Position numbers and translations under genes: made by a program. From contig JABHWT010000095.1 of NCBI GenBank assembly GCA_018657645.1, positions 1-49,794 on the forward strand: 49,794 bases of DNA, given 5' to 3'. How positions within the stretch are numbered: position 1 is the stretch's first letter; each line of letters opens with the position of its first letter. Shown one piece after another: positions 39,873 to 49,433 of this stretch. The notes under the pieces are model-generated. The model ran no database searches. It was not told the DNA's origin and saw only the letters and a list, made by a program, of their open reading frames with translations. This DNA comes from Halieaceae bacterium (GTDB taxonomy: Bacteria; Pseudomonadota; Gammaproteobacteria; Pseudomonadales; Halieaceae).

Positions 39873-39904
39873 CCTCTGATCAAGGGCACCTCTGAACAAT
39901 GGCA
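39873..39904 (+). repeat. Imperfect 16-bp tandem repeat CCTCTGATCAAGGGCA / CCTCTGAACAATGGCA (contains copy 2 of the dispersed repeat)
   Basis: Direct reading; 14/16 identity between adjacent units. Confidence 0.75.
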
Positions 39905-39977
39905 ATCGTGCTCAGCGGAGCTCTAGGCAGCGCACCAGGGTATTAATTTACAAGTAGTCAGACCAAGAGCGCCCATC

Positions 39978-41942
39978 ATGTCACTCAAATACCTTTTCAC
40001 ACCCCACGAGATTCGGGACCTGGAAATCCGTAATCGAATTTATTCGACGGCCCACCAGACTATACTCGCGGAACGGGGCGCACCTGGCGACAAAATGGCA
40101 GCCTACCATGAAGCGCGGGCCCAGGGCGGCGCGGGCCTCATTATCATGGAATCATCCCGCCCCTATTCCGATGATGTCTCCGCCAGCTACTACCTCGATT
40201 CAAGCACCGACAACTGCATTCCAGGCTATAAACTGGTCGCCGAAAGGGTGCACAAACACGGCTGCAAGTTATTTGCGCAGATCAATCATGGTGGTCGTAT
40301 CGCGTATAGTCACGACGGCCTGCGCATGGTACCCAATGGTCCCTCGCTGGTTCCTGATCACCGCTTTCACTGCATGCCAAGGGTCATGAGCACCGACTAC
40401 ATTCAAAACCTGGTTCAGGCTTTCTCCCAGGCAGCCAGGCGTATGGCTGAGGCGGGTCTTGATGGTGTCGAGTTTGTCGCCAGTCATGGCATGCTAATGG
40501 CCCAATTTCTCAATCCCCAGACCAACCACCGCACCGATCAATATGGCGGGTCCGAGGAAAACCGCTTTCGTTTCATATCAGAGTGCATAGCCCAAACACG
40601 TCACCTCATTGGCACTGATAAAATAATCGGGCTGCGTATTTCCGCCGATGAGCATGAACCCGACGGAATAGATGCTCCAGCCTGGCTGCAAATCTGCAAA
40701 CGTCTCAACGACAATAGCGAGCTCGACTTCCTCGATGTAACAGTCGGCTCCATGATGGGGCCGGGAGGCTCTGTCCACGTGGTTCCACCAATGCAAATCG
40801 AGCACGCCTATACCACGCCCAAAGCCGGTGCGATAAAGGCTGTGATGGATAAGACCATACTAGTGGCAGGGCGCATTAACCAGCCACAGCTGGCCGAGGA
40901 GGTCATTGCCGCCGGGCAGGCCGATATGTGCGGCATGACGCGCGCCATGATCTCCGATCCCGAGATGCCCAACAAAGCAAGGAACGGACAGTTGGGAGAC
41001 ATTCGAGCCTGCATTGGCTGCAATCAAGCCTGCATCGGTCACTACCACATGGGGGTTGGCATTTCCTGCATTCAGAACCCGCTCAGTGGCCGCGAACTTA
41101 CACTGGGTCCACATACTAAAACCAAAAAAAGGAAACGCGTTCTGGTGGCCGGCGGTGGCCCCGCGGGGATGAAGGCAGCCGCAGTAGCGGCACAGCGCGG
41201 GCACTCGGTTTGCTTATGTGAGGCATCTTCGCAATTGGGCGGGCAGGCCCTGCTGGCGCAGCTATTACCAGGTCGCTCAGAATTTGGCGCAATAGTGGAT
41301 AATTTACACCAGGAGATGACGCAGGCGGACGTGCAAATCCGCCTTAATACTCCGGTTGATCGCGCCATGATTGAGAAAGAACAACCCGATGTCGTTTTTA
41401 TCGCCACCGGGGCTACGCCATTTCACCCCAAGGATGAACTGGGCATGGCACTTTCAAACGATGTGCATGTGGTGGATGCATGGCAAATACTGCGCGGCGA
41501 GGCAGTTGCAGGAAGTAAGGTTGTTGTGGCGGACTGGCGCTGTGACTGGATTGGGTTGGGTGTGGCCGAAAAACTCGTCCTGGAGGGCAGCACTGTACGG
41601 CTATGTTTTGACGGCGAAACGCTGGGCCAGAACTTACAGCTCTACCTGCGCACGCATTGGGCAGGTGTAATGCACAGGCTTGGCGTTCAAACAATACCCT
41701 ATGCCCGTTTATTTGGTACGGACAGCGACACCGTCTATTTCCATCACAATGGCAGCGGCGAGCCCATTATCTGTGAGGATGTAGACACGCTGATTCTTGC
41801 ACAGGGCCACAAGCCAAGCACTGCACTAGAAGAAGCATTAGGCGGCCTCAATATTGAAATCCACTTAATCGGCGACTGCCTCAGCCCACGTACAGCCGAA
41901 GAGGCGGTGTACGAAGGCTTAATGGCCGCCCGCGCTGTGTAG
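39978..41942 (+). CDS. NADH:flavin oxidoreductase/NADH oxidase fused to FAD/NAD-binding domain (trimethylamine dehydrogenase/2,4-dienoyl-CoA reductase-like)
   Basis: LFTPHEIRDLEIRNRIYSTAHQT; FVASHGMLMAQFLNPQTNHRTDQYGGSEENRFRF; CIGCNQACIGHYHMGVGISC (4Fe-4S); KRVLVAGGGPAGMKAAAVAAQRGH. Confidence 0.93.
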   Translation: MSLKYLFTPHEIRDLEIRNRIYSTAHQTILAERGAPGDKMAAYHEARAQGGAGLIIMESSRPYSDDVSASYYLDSSTDNCIPGYKLVAERVHKHGCKLFAQINHGGRIAYSHDGLRMVPNGPSLVPDHRFHCMPRVMSTDYIQNLVQAFSQAARRMAEAGLDGVEFVASHGMLMAQFLNPQTNHRTDQYGGSEENRFRFISECIAQTRHLIGTDKIIGLRISADEHEPDGIDAPAWLQICKRLNDNSELDFLDVTVGSMMGPGGSVHVVPPMQIEHAYTTPKAGAIKAVMDKTILVAGRINQPQLAEEVIAAGQADMCGMTRAMISDPEMPNKARNGQLGDIRACIGCNQACIGHYHMGVGISCIQNPLSGRELTLGPHTKTKKRKRVLVAGGGPAGMKAAAVAAQRGHSVCLCEASSQLGGQALLAQLLPGRSEFGAIVDNLHQEMTQADVQIRLNTPVDRAMIEKEQPDVVFIATGATPFHPKDELGMALSNDVHVVDAWQILRGEAVAGSKVVVADWRCDWIGLGVAEKLVLEGSTVRLCFDGETLGQNLQLYLRTHWAGVMHRLGVQTIPYARLFGTDSDTVYFHHNGSGEPIICEDVDTLILAQGHKPSTALEEALGGLNIEIHLIGDCLSPRTAEEAVYEGLMAARAV

Positions 41943-41962
41943 AAAAAGCCACGACGCTCCCA

Positions 41963-44101
41963 TCAGCGACGGTACATGATTTGAAACAGGTTACTGTAGT
42001 TGTCAGTCCACATTTGAAAGTCTGAATAGTATGCCATTTTCTGCGTCAATGGCTCCTGCCATCGCTGCGCGGCCGACCGTATTAATGGCTTATGCAAAAC
42101 TGATTCGTCGCGAGTCAATAAAAACCACTCCGACCATAAAATGCCCCGGCGCCGATCGGCCTTGTTCCTAAGGTAGGCCATATTGAGCCCATAATGAGCC
42201 GCCGCTTTCCACACAACCGGCATTAAATCCAGAAACTCGTTTGAAGTGTGAACCGCCAGTACACCACCCGGTTTCAAATGGCGCAGGTATTGCTCGAATG
42301 CCTCTCTTGTCAGCAAATGGACCGGAATTGCATCCCCTCTGAAGGCATCCAAAACCAGTACATCGAACGCCTGTGGTGATTCGCGCTCCAGCGAGAGTCG
42401 CGCATCGCCGGGGATTATATCGATGTTTGCTTTACTGTCCTTAAGGTAAGTAAATACGCTACCTGCGAGTTCAATAATTTTCGGATTAATGTCATAAAAA
42501 CGAAAATAATCACCCGTACGACCATAGGCCGCCACGGTTCCAACCCCCAGCCCGATTGCCCCAACTCTAACGGCTGTAGCAGCCGGGTAGCTCTTCAATA
42601 GTCGCCCCACCCCACTGTGGGTTGAATAGTAGGATGTGGGGTATTTTTTTAGCAATGGTGCCCTGAACTGCAGACCTTCGGTCATGCCCGACTGCTGCAA
42701 TTTATATTGAGTTAATGTCCCATTGGGCTCAGATCTTTCAACTACGCGGATAATCCCATAGAAATTTCGATTAACCATTAGTGGTTCACTGATCTGGTAC
42801 GAGACATTTTCCGCTAATAGGATTGTCAGACCCACAAAACCTGCCACTAACAGGCTCCAGATCCAGCGTGGCCGACCACCGTATAAGGGCCAGTCGACAT
42901 CCCGGAACCAGATGGCCAGAACCAGCAGGCACGAAACCAGAATGCCGATTTGAAGTTCCAGGTAAATCTGAAACAACAGTGGAGCAAGGACAGCAACGAA
43001 CAGTCCACCCAATGCGCCACCGATAGCAATGGCAAGATAGTAAGCCGTCAAATCATCCGGCGCAGGCTTTAAACGAGCGAGTTCACCGTGACAAACCATA
43101 CAAAAAATGAAAAGCCCCACCAGGAACAAGATGACCTCAAATCGAGTGCCCGCGGGCCCGCCTGTTACTCCGAAGTAATGAAGAACTCCCTCTAAATGGC
43201 CCGCCAGGACAAGCGCAAACATGCCGCAAATGAACACAAAAAAAATGGCAAACAGGCGGCGGAAATACCAGTGTTCGCGATCGAAACAGATCGCAAATGA
43301 TAATAGGTAGAGACTAAGTGGAATCACCCACAGCATGGGTATAACAGCGATATCCCGACTGATATGGTTAGTGACAGCCAGTAGCATTATTGAAGCGGCG
43401 GCTGAAAGAGCGAGCCACAGGGTCTTCACTGCGAATGATGACGGTCTGGCGACAACCCCCTGCCCTGTCGAATCTGTCGCCACTGAGCCGACTGAATTTC
43501 TCCATTGACGATAAGCACAATACCCGGATGTCATTACAAACAAAGCAAAACCCCAGGACCATACGATTTGTTGCATATAAAGACTGAGCTGGGGCTCGAC
43601 AATAAAGGGATAGCTGGCAAGTGCCGCTATGGATCCCAAATTAGAGAGCGCATACAACCGATAGGTAGAATACCCAGGCACCTCTCGACTGAACCAGGCT
43701 TGAATTAGCGGGGCGGTAGTGGCGATCATAAAGTACTGCAGCCCCACATTAGATGTGAGAAGCAAAAGTATCCGTATTAGGGGCTGGTCCGGGTTATCCG
43801 GTTTCCACTCGGGAGAGGGAGCTACAGGCAGCAAAGAGACAGCAATCACAAGTAAAGCAATGTGAAGCAGCATCTGGGTCCGGGGTTGTAAATACCGGAC
43901 CAGGAAGTGGGCGTAGAAATACCCCACAACCAGCAAAATTTGAAAAAACATCATCGACGCTGTCCAGACGCCGGGGCTGCCGCCAAACCAGGGAAGTATT
44001 GTTTTGGCCATCATGGGCTGAACAAGAAAAAGCAAAAAGGCACTGATCAATACAGTTGTCGCAAACACCCATTTGCTCAGCGTGGTGGAATTAACAGCCA
44101 T
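41963..44101 (-). CDS. Fused multi-TM/spermidine synthase-like protein
   Basis: N-terminal multi-TM (FLLFLVQPMMAKTILPWFGGSPGVWTASMMFFQ); C-terminal VRVGAIGLGVGTVAAYGRTGDYFRFYDINPKIIELA...DVLVLDAFRGDAIPVHLLTREAF methyltransferase-like fold. Confidence 0.9.
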   Translation of the reverse strand: MAVNSTTLSKWVFATTVLISAFLLFLVQPMMAKTILPWFGGSPGVWTASMMFFQILLVVGYFYAHFLVRYLQPRTQMLLHIALLVIAVSLLPVAPSPEWKPDNPDQPLIRILLLLTSNVGLQYFMIATTAPLIQAWFSREVPGYSTYRLYALSNLGSIAALASYPFIVEPQLSLYMQQIVWSWGFALFVMTSGYCAYRQWRNSVGSVATDSTGQGVVARPSSFAVKTLWLALSAAASIMLLAVTNHISRDIAVIPMLWVIPLSLYLLSFAICFDREHWYFRRLFAIFFVFICGMFALVLAGHLEGVLHYFGVTGGPAGTRFEVILFLVGLFIFCMVCHGELARLKPAPDDLTAYYLAIAIGGALGGLFVAVLAPLLFQIYLELQIGILVSCLLVLAIWFRDVDWPLYGGRPRWIWSLLVAGFVGLTILLAENVSYQISEPLMVNRNFYGIIRVVERSEPNGTLTQYKLQQSGMTEGLQFRAPLLKKYPTSYYSTHSGVGRLLKSYPAATAVRVGAIGLGVGTVAAYGRTGDYFRFYDINPKIIELAGSVFTYLKDSKANIDIIPGDARLSLERESPQAFDVLVLDAFRGDAIPVHLLTREAFEQYLRHLKPGGVLAVHTSNEFLDLMPVVWKAAAHYGLNMAYLRNKADRRRGILWSEWFLLTRDESVLHKPLIRSAAQRWQEPLTQKMAYYSDFQMWTDNYSNLFQIMYRR

Positions 44102-44209
44102 CTATTTTTCCCAATATGCCCTGTCCGCTAGAATGCCATGTCTGCTGCATTGTGCATACAGTATCCGGACGGAAACTGACAAACTGATTATTGATCCGGG
44201 GTATTGGTT

Positions 44210-45004
44210 TCAGGACGTTTTCGGAACTCTCAGCTTGGCAGCCTGTCTACTTATGGCGACCAGCTTTCCAGTACAGTCCCAAAACTCTCCGTCCTCCTCG
44301 ATCACGCCCTCGGTCAGGTGTTGCGAGTAAAGCCGAGCTTGCACCGGCCCAGGTGCGGGATGAGCCCGCACCTGAACAGTTAATTCAATGGTTGGGACCC
44401 AGCCAAGTGGCCCATACACATTAAAAATCGGAGGAGGAAGCGCATCTGCAAACATCAACAGGGCCATTACGTCGGGTGAACTACCATCCCGGTGTTGTAT
44501 CCAACCTCTAAACTCTGCCCGACCACAAGGCTGGGCACCAGAAAACACATCACCGCCCTCAGCAAACCGTAATTCCACTCGCTCCCGAAACTCCACAGTA
44601 TCGCTGGCGTGGACAGCGCAGTCATCCCAGTGAGGATAGACCGGCCTTGCCGTCTTTGACCAGTTCTCTCCTCGCAGTTGTGCAAGATTGGTATAAGCAG
44701 CCGTTACCTGAACCTTGAGCTCATTTTTCTGATACATTTTAACCACTGCGTGGCTCGTGTTACCGCCAAGCCGCATAACCTCAACCCGGCAGTCGATTGC
44801 TCCGAGTTCTGTCGGTGCCAGAAAAAAACTACTGACAGACAAGGGGTCCCCGTGGGGTAATGCTTCCCGCAGGACTCTACCTGCTACAGAGAGGACATAT
44901 CCACCATTAGGAACAGTGCCGATACGCCAACCCGCGCACAATTTCCCACGCCACAAGTTTTCATCGATTTGGGTAACTGCTGTATCCAGATCAAACTGGT
45001 TCAT
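44210..45004 (-). CDS. Acyl-CoA thioesterase (TesB-like double hot-dog) family
   Basis: LWRGKLCAGWRIGTVPNGGYVLSVAGRVLREALPHGDPLSVSSFFLAPTELG...VEVMRLGGNTSHAVVKMYQ. Confidence 0.85.
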   Translation of the reverse strand: MNQFDLDTAVTQIDENLWRGKLCAGWRIGTVPNGGYVLSVAGRVLREALPHGDPLSVSSFFLAPTELGAIDCRVEVMRLGGNTSHAVVKMYQKNELKVQVTAAYTNLAQLRGENWSKTARPVYPHWDDCAVHASDTVEFRERVELRFAEGGDVFSGAQPCGRAEFRGWIQHRDGSSPDVMALLMFADALPPPIFNVYGPLGWVPTIELTVQVRAHPAPGPVQARLYSQHLTEGVIEEDGEFWDCTGKLVAISRQAAKLRVPKTS

Positions 45005-45294
45005 CAAATACTCGTAGTTTAAGAAGGTTGGGGAAAGTGGAATAGGACTATCGGAGAACCGACAACAGATCAAACACAACCGACGATCAAGAGGTGTTCT
45101 GTATGCCGATATTGTAGCTACTTTACCTTAAGCATTGACCGTAGTGCAATTACCAATAACTGTCTCGATTACTCGTTTATCTCTGACGTAAACTGCGCCT
45201 CCCTTATGGTTCATTCAACTTTCAGTATGAACATCCCCCACAAAAGCAGTATGATTGACGCCAGAATCGAGCGCTTATTTGGACTAGCACCAAA

Positions 45295-46113
45295 ATGACT
45301 GACAATAAAGCGGGAGCAACTCACCACGCCTCTCAAGGCAAATATCGGACACTGTGGGGATTGTTTTTGTTCAGTATTGGACTGATCCTGCTTTTGTCCA
45401 TAGCTGTCCTACTGCAGTTTTCCAGAGCAACAGACTATCTGTACCATGCCACGGTGAAGGATCCTGCGCGAGTCTCACCTAATGGCCCGGTCATAGTCTC
45501 TCCAGCCGATGGGACTGTACTTTACGTTCGCAGGGTTCTCAAGGGAACGATCCCACAAGTGATCAAACAGGGCGTGCCAGTTCCCATTGCAGATCATTTG
45601 AAAATGGAGCCGCTCAGCCCCTTCGAGGACGGCTACCTGATTGGCATTTACATGAACACCCAGGGAGTCCACGTCAACAGGGTTCCCGATCATGGCATTC
45701 TTAAAAAGCAGTTCATTTTCAACGGCCCACACATGAACATGACAAAAGCTGAGACAGAGATAATACTGTCACAATTGCTGCCCGGAATGGTCTCCCTCAA
45801 AAAGTTACTGGGCATTGCTCCTTTCGACCTGGAGGGCAAAACTGACTATATTCTAAACAGTGCTCGGGAAACTCTTGTGCTGGAGGACTCACGCAAGAAG
45901 AGTGTTTACATTGTTCGAATCGCAGATTACTGGGTGGGCCGAATCCTGACATGGGTTCCGGTGGGTACACCAGTCACCCGCGGAGAAAAGCTTGGCATGA
46001 TCACCTGGGGATCACAAACAGATATCTTTTTTGAAAATTCTCCGGGAATGGAAATACAGGTCGGGGTCGGCGACTATGTCTATGGGGGGGAATCGATTCT
46101 TGCCACGTATTAA
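45295..46113 (+). CDS. Membrane-anchored phosphatidylserine decarboxylase-related protein
   Basis: TM LFLFSIGLILLLSIAVLLQF; VIVSPADGTVLYVRRV; YLIGIYMNTQGVHVNRVPDHG; WGSQTDIFFE (GS pyruvoyl-processing-type site). Confidence 0.85.
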   Translation: MTDNKAGATHHASQGKYRTLWGLFLFSIGLILLLSIAVLLQFSRATDYLYHATVKDPARVSPNGPVIVSPADGTVLYVRRVLKGTIPQVIKQGVPVPIADHLKMEPLSPFEDGYLIGIYMNTQGVHVNRVPDHGILKKQFIFNGPHMNMTKAETEIILSQLLPGMVSLKKLLGIAPFDLEGKTDYILNSARETLVLEDSRKKSVYIVRIADYWVGRILTWVPVGTPVTRGEKLGMITWGSQTDIFFENSPGMEIQVGVGDYVYGGESILATY

Positions 46114-46678
46114 TATCCACTATATTAACATCCCGCTCTACATGGCCATTGGGTGGCTGGTATTTCAGTACCATGGCCCCCTACGGTGGGCATTAGACGA
46201 AGTACCCAGATATTCCCGGGACAACATTGCCAGTCCCATCGAACGAAAGCTGTACAAGCATGCCGAGGCCATACTTAAATCGTCAACCAAAATTGACCCA
46301 GCCAGAGTACTTCTCGATAGATCCCTGTCTATTGACCCCAATACCGAGGCTCGATTTTTATTGGGCAAATACTATGAAAAAAAGGGCGACAATAGCAAGG
46401 CCCTGCAGCATTACAAACACTACCTTCAAATAGACCCCACTGTATTGATAACATATGTTGAAATAGCACGCATCCTGGAAAGCCAGGGGAAATCTGAGGA
46501 TGCCCGGCTTATCCTTAAGCAGGGTTTTGACTACTTCGATAAGTACCACCGCCAATTCAGGCCCAGCTTAAACCCACAGGTTTCCGATAGATACAATGAT
46601 TCAGCTGCAAATGTTTATAAACGTTATCTACGGGCCAGGCGGTATTTGAAGGCTCGGTTAAGCGCATACGCCCACTAG
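46076..46678 (+). CDS. TPR-containing membrane-anchored protein, overlaps the PSD-like gene
   Basis: TM INIPLYMAIGWLVFQYHG; TPR-like EARFLLGKYYEKKGDNSKALQHYKHYLQIDPTVLITYVEIARILESQGKSEDARLIL. Confidence 0.75.
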   Translation: MSMGGNRFLPRINIHYINIPLYMAIGWLVFQYHGPLRWALDEVPRYSRDNIASPIERKLYKHAEAILKSSTKIDPARVLLDRSLSIDPNTEARFLLGKYYEKKGDNSKALQHYKHYLQIDPTVLITYVEIARILESQGKSEDARLILKQGFDYFDKYHRQFRPSLNPQVSDRYNDSAANVYKRYLRARRYLKARLSAYAH

Positions 46679-46732
46679 GAGGGAGCTCTACTACTGCGTT
46701 AGATATATCAGTTCCCCAGGGGATATTATTCA

Positions 46733-48106
46733 CTAGGTAATAAGCATTCCCCGGATCTGATCGATTTGCTGTTTGGACTCGCGCAGAAAATGAATCGCTC
46801 GCTCCGGACTGGCCTCACCTTCAAAAACCCGCCCAAACGCTGGCACTTCATCAATGCGGGGAGTACGACGAATGCCAATTAGGGCATGTAGTGCAGCCAC
46901 AATAACCAGGTCACAAAGATCTGCACTCCCACTATTGTCGTAACTCCAGTCCTCACAATGCGCCGCACAGCGAATGACCTCGGCCGGAAACGTCCATTGC
47001 TTCAGGACCAGGGCCCCAATTTTTGCTTTTAACTCGTGAATGGATGCTTCCATCTGCCTCGGATCGGCATATATTTCCGGGTGACCACTCAGAAAACTCA
47101 CGGCTGACAGCATTCCAATATTGCTTAGCAATCCGGCAATCATTGCCTCGTCCGGGGTCGCTATTTTTGTGCGCCTTGCAATCACGTTGCAGATGGCTGC
47201 CACTGTCACTGAATGCTCCCATGCTGCCCGCATTGCCTGCTGTAGCTCTGGTATATCGGCCACAAACAAATCTCTAAGCGTGAAGCTCAAAACCAGCTGG
47301 CGGGTGGTGGGGATGCCCATGCGTACGATTGCATCATTGACTGTTTTACAAGGGGATTGACTGAAATAAAATGCGCTATTACCTGATTTCAGGATCTTTG
47401 CCGAGATTGCGGGATCCCCCTTGGCAATTACATCTGCAACCGCCTTGAGGTTAATCTCCGGGTCACTCAGCATTTTTCGAATTTTCAGTGCCGTTTGCGG
47501 AATGCTGGTCAGTCGAAATTTATTGTTGCGCAGATCCTCACTAAAAGCTGCCAGAAGCTGAGCCGCTTCATCACTACTCAGTACCGGCAGTTCGGCAACC
47601 GAATATTCAGTATCTTCGCCGCCATTTATCATCAACGCCTGCAGCATTTGGCGACTGAGGACTATAAGTTCACAAACCGTGCTGGTTGTAGCAGTATGCT
47701 GGCGAGGTCTCACGAAATAGGATAATGCAACCCCTGCATCGGGAGTGTTACCTTCGACATGGGTTTTACCTCCATCAGCAGCCTCGAGTTCGACCTTACC
47801 AGAGACGAGGAAATACTCCCTGTCGTCATCGTCACCGAACTGAAAGAGAGGTTCCCCAGAAGAACATCGGTGGAGTTTTAGTTTGTTGGCAAGCAGCAGC
47901 ATTCCATCGTCGTCAATTTTTTGTAATACATCGAAACGCTGCAATAGCTCCGGCATATCTGGCGCAACCTCCCGTAGGCTGGCCTTTACCGGCTCATCGG
48001 GACGTGTAAACCAGCTCCAGGGCTGCAGAAGTTTCCACAAATTTTGCAAAAAAAATGCTCCTGATGGTAGATACGCGGGCTCTATTGCTGCTGGGCATAG
48101 TGGCAA
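46733..48106 (-). CDS. Cyclic-nucleotide-binding-like plus HDOD domain protein
   Basis: EPLFQFGDDDDREYFLVSGKVELEAADG (cNMP-binding-like); LPQTALKIRKMLSDPEINLKAVADVIAKGDPAISAKILKSGNSAFYFS pattern (HDOD). TTG start at the ORF end is uncertain. Confidence 0.88.
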   Translation of the reverse strand: MPLCPAAIEPAYLPSGAFFLQNLWKLLQPWSWFTRPDEPVKASLREVAPDMPELLQRFDVLQKIDDDGMLLLANKLKLHRCSSGEPLFQFGDDDDREYFLVSGKVELEAADGGKTHVEGNTPDAGVALSYFVRPRQHTATTSTVCELIVLSRQMLQALMINGGEDTEYSVAELPVLSSDEAAQLLAAFSEDLRNNKFRLTSIPQTALKIRKMLSDPEINLKAVADVIAKGDPAISAKILKSGNSAFYFSQSPCKTVNDAIVRMGIPTTRQLVLSFTLRDLFVADIPELQQAMRAAWEHSVTVAAICNVIARRTKIATPDEAMIAGLLSNIGMLSAVSFLSGHPEIYADPRQMEASIHELKAKIGALVLKQWTFPAEVIRCAAHCEDWSYDNSGSADLCDLVIVAALHALIGIRRTPRIDEVPAFGRVFEGEASPERAIHFLRESKQQIDQIRGMLIT

Positions 48107-48308
48107 TTAAAAGCGGTATAACCTACCAAGTGGATAACCATAGTTCTTTGGACCTATTCAGGTCAAGGCGCTAAGTCCTCACCTGATTCTCTAACATGCC
48201 ACAAAATGACACTGCAAGGCCAGCGTATCGCTATCACAGACCTAACCTATCAGATAAAGGTACCTTGCGCACTCGACAATCATTGAACTGGTAGGAAATA
48301 GCGAACCT

Positions 48309-49163
48309 TTAAACGAGGTTGGGATAATCCTTCCAATAATACTGATTCTCGGTGCTATTCCAGCCCCTGTATATAGTTGTCCAGCACAGGGTCTCAATGC
48401 GCCAGCTGTGGTGAGGTTCCAAATTGGAAAAATACACTGGCGCGCCGTAGTCACTGAATCGAGTATCAACACTCAGCCTAACTGCATTGTCCGTCGTATT
48501 GGGCTCTGCATCGTGAACAGTGGCGGAATTGAACAGTAAAACGTCACCCTGCGCCACGTCCGACACGTGCCAGGTTGATTCCCCCGGATATATCTCGCAC
48601 TGCACCAGGCCGGGACCCCTGGCAGGAAATACCGGGCGAATACCACGCTTGTGTGAACCAGGCAGCATTCTGAGGCGCCCCATACCTGCACTGACATCCA
48701 GAAGCGGCACCCATATTCCGCCCATGGTGGGCCCTCCCTGGTGGGATCGTCCATCCTGGTGGGGCGGTGTTTCGAAACCGATTTTCCCTGGGGTACCTAT
48801 TCTCGCCATTTTTATCGGATAGACAAATGCCTTTTTGCCTGTCACGATTTCCATTAATTTGATCATCGCGGGCTCGTGGAAAAAATCATGGAATGCCTCC
48901 AGCGACTGTAGTCTTGGATAGAGTTCATCGTAAAGGCCATCACCCTCTCCAAAGTGCTCTCCATTTGACACTAACGATCTCCCGTCACTGGCCCAGGACA
49001 CATAGGGGGTCAGTGCCTCCACAAAAGATTTTGCTAGAACGTCACACCTGTCAGCATCTATGCCGTTCTTTATAAACAGGTAGCCCAATTCCCTAAATCG
49101 CTCTCGAAGTACTTCGGGGTCATCATTAACATTGGATACCACAAATTCTTCGATTTCAGACAT
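48309..49163 (-). CDS. Phytanoyl-CoA dioxygenase (PhyH) family protein
   Basis: FRELGYLFIKNGID; PPHQDGRSHQGGPTMGGIWVPLLDVSAGMGRLRMLPGSHKRG; GDVLLFNSATVHDAEPN (Fe(II)/2OG HxD...H). Confidence 0.92.
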   Translation of the reverse strand: MSEIEEFVVSNVNDDPEVLRERFRELGYLFIKNGIDADRCDVLAKSFVEALTPYVSWASDGRSLVSNGEHFGEGDGLYDELYPRLQSLEAFHDFFHEPAMIKLMEIVTGKKAFVYPIKMARIGTPGKIGFETPPHQDGRSHQGGPTMGGIWVPLLDVSAGMGRLRMLPGSHKRGIRPVFPARGPGLVQCEIYPGESTWHVSDVAQGDVLLFNSATVHDAEPNTTDNAVRLSVDTRFSDYGAPVYFSNLEPHHSWRIETLCWTTIYRGWNSTENQYYWKDYPNLV

Positions 49164-49305
49164 TGAACTACCAATCCTCTTTGTGTTTGGCACATACTAG
49201 TGTACCTCATATGGAGCAGTCACCAGCCTATAGGGCACGAACCTATTCGTTGTTGCAACTGATACACTCACCAGCGGCAGAAAGCCTGGTTTTTCGTCGC
49301 TAATA

Positions 49306-49408
49306 GGCGATCCAACTCGCCGTCAGACGGGCATTGTGTCCATCGCCAGAAAAAATGGCCAGGGCAGGTAGAGAGCCCTGTCGACGGCCGGAAAAAACCT
49401 AGCTCTCT
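49306..49408 (+). promoter_or_regulatory. Hairpin-rich 5' leader with alternative pairings upstream of the FAD oxidoreductase (candidate cis-regulatory RNA)
   Basis: GGCGA/TCGCC (49306-49310/49317-49321); CAGGGC/GCCCTG (49360-49365/49375-49380); competing AGAGAGC/GCTCTCT (49370-49376/49402-49408). Confidence 0.4.
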
Positions 49409-49433
49409 CACCAAAATGACGAGACAGACTAAC

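Noticed and set aside
48151-48164. GACCT-ATTC-AGGTC inverted repeat upstream of the HDOD gene
   Set aside because: Five-bp stem only, with no further support; expected by chance in a window this size.
49252-49259. GTTGCAAC core as a second TetR site
   Set aside because: Only the 8-bp core matches the 9768 palindrome, and the same core also occurs inside coding sequence (e.g. near 3548), so it is not specific enough.
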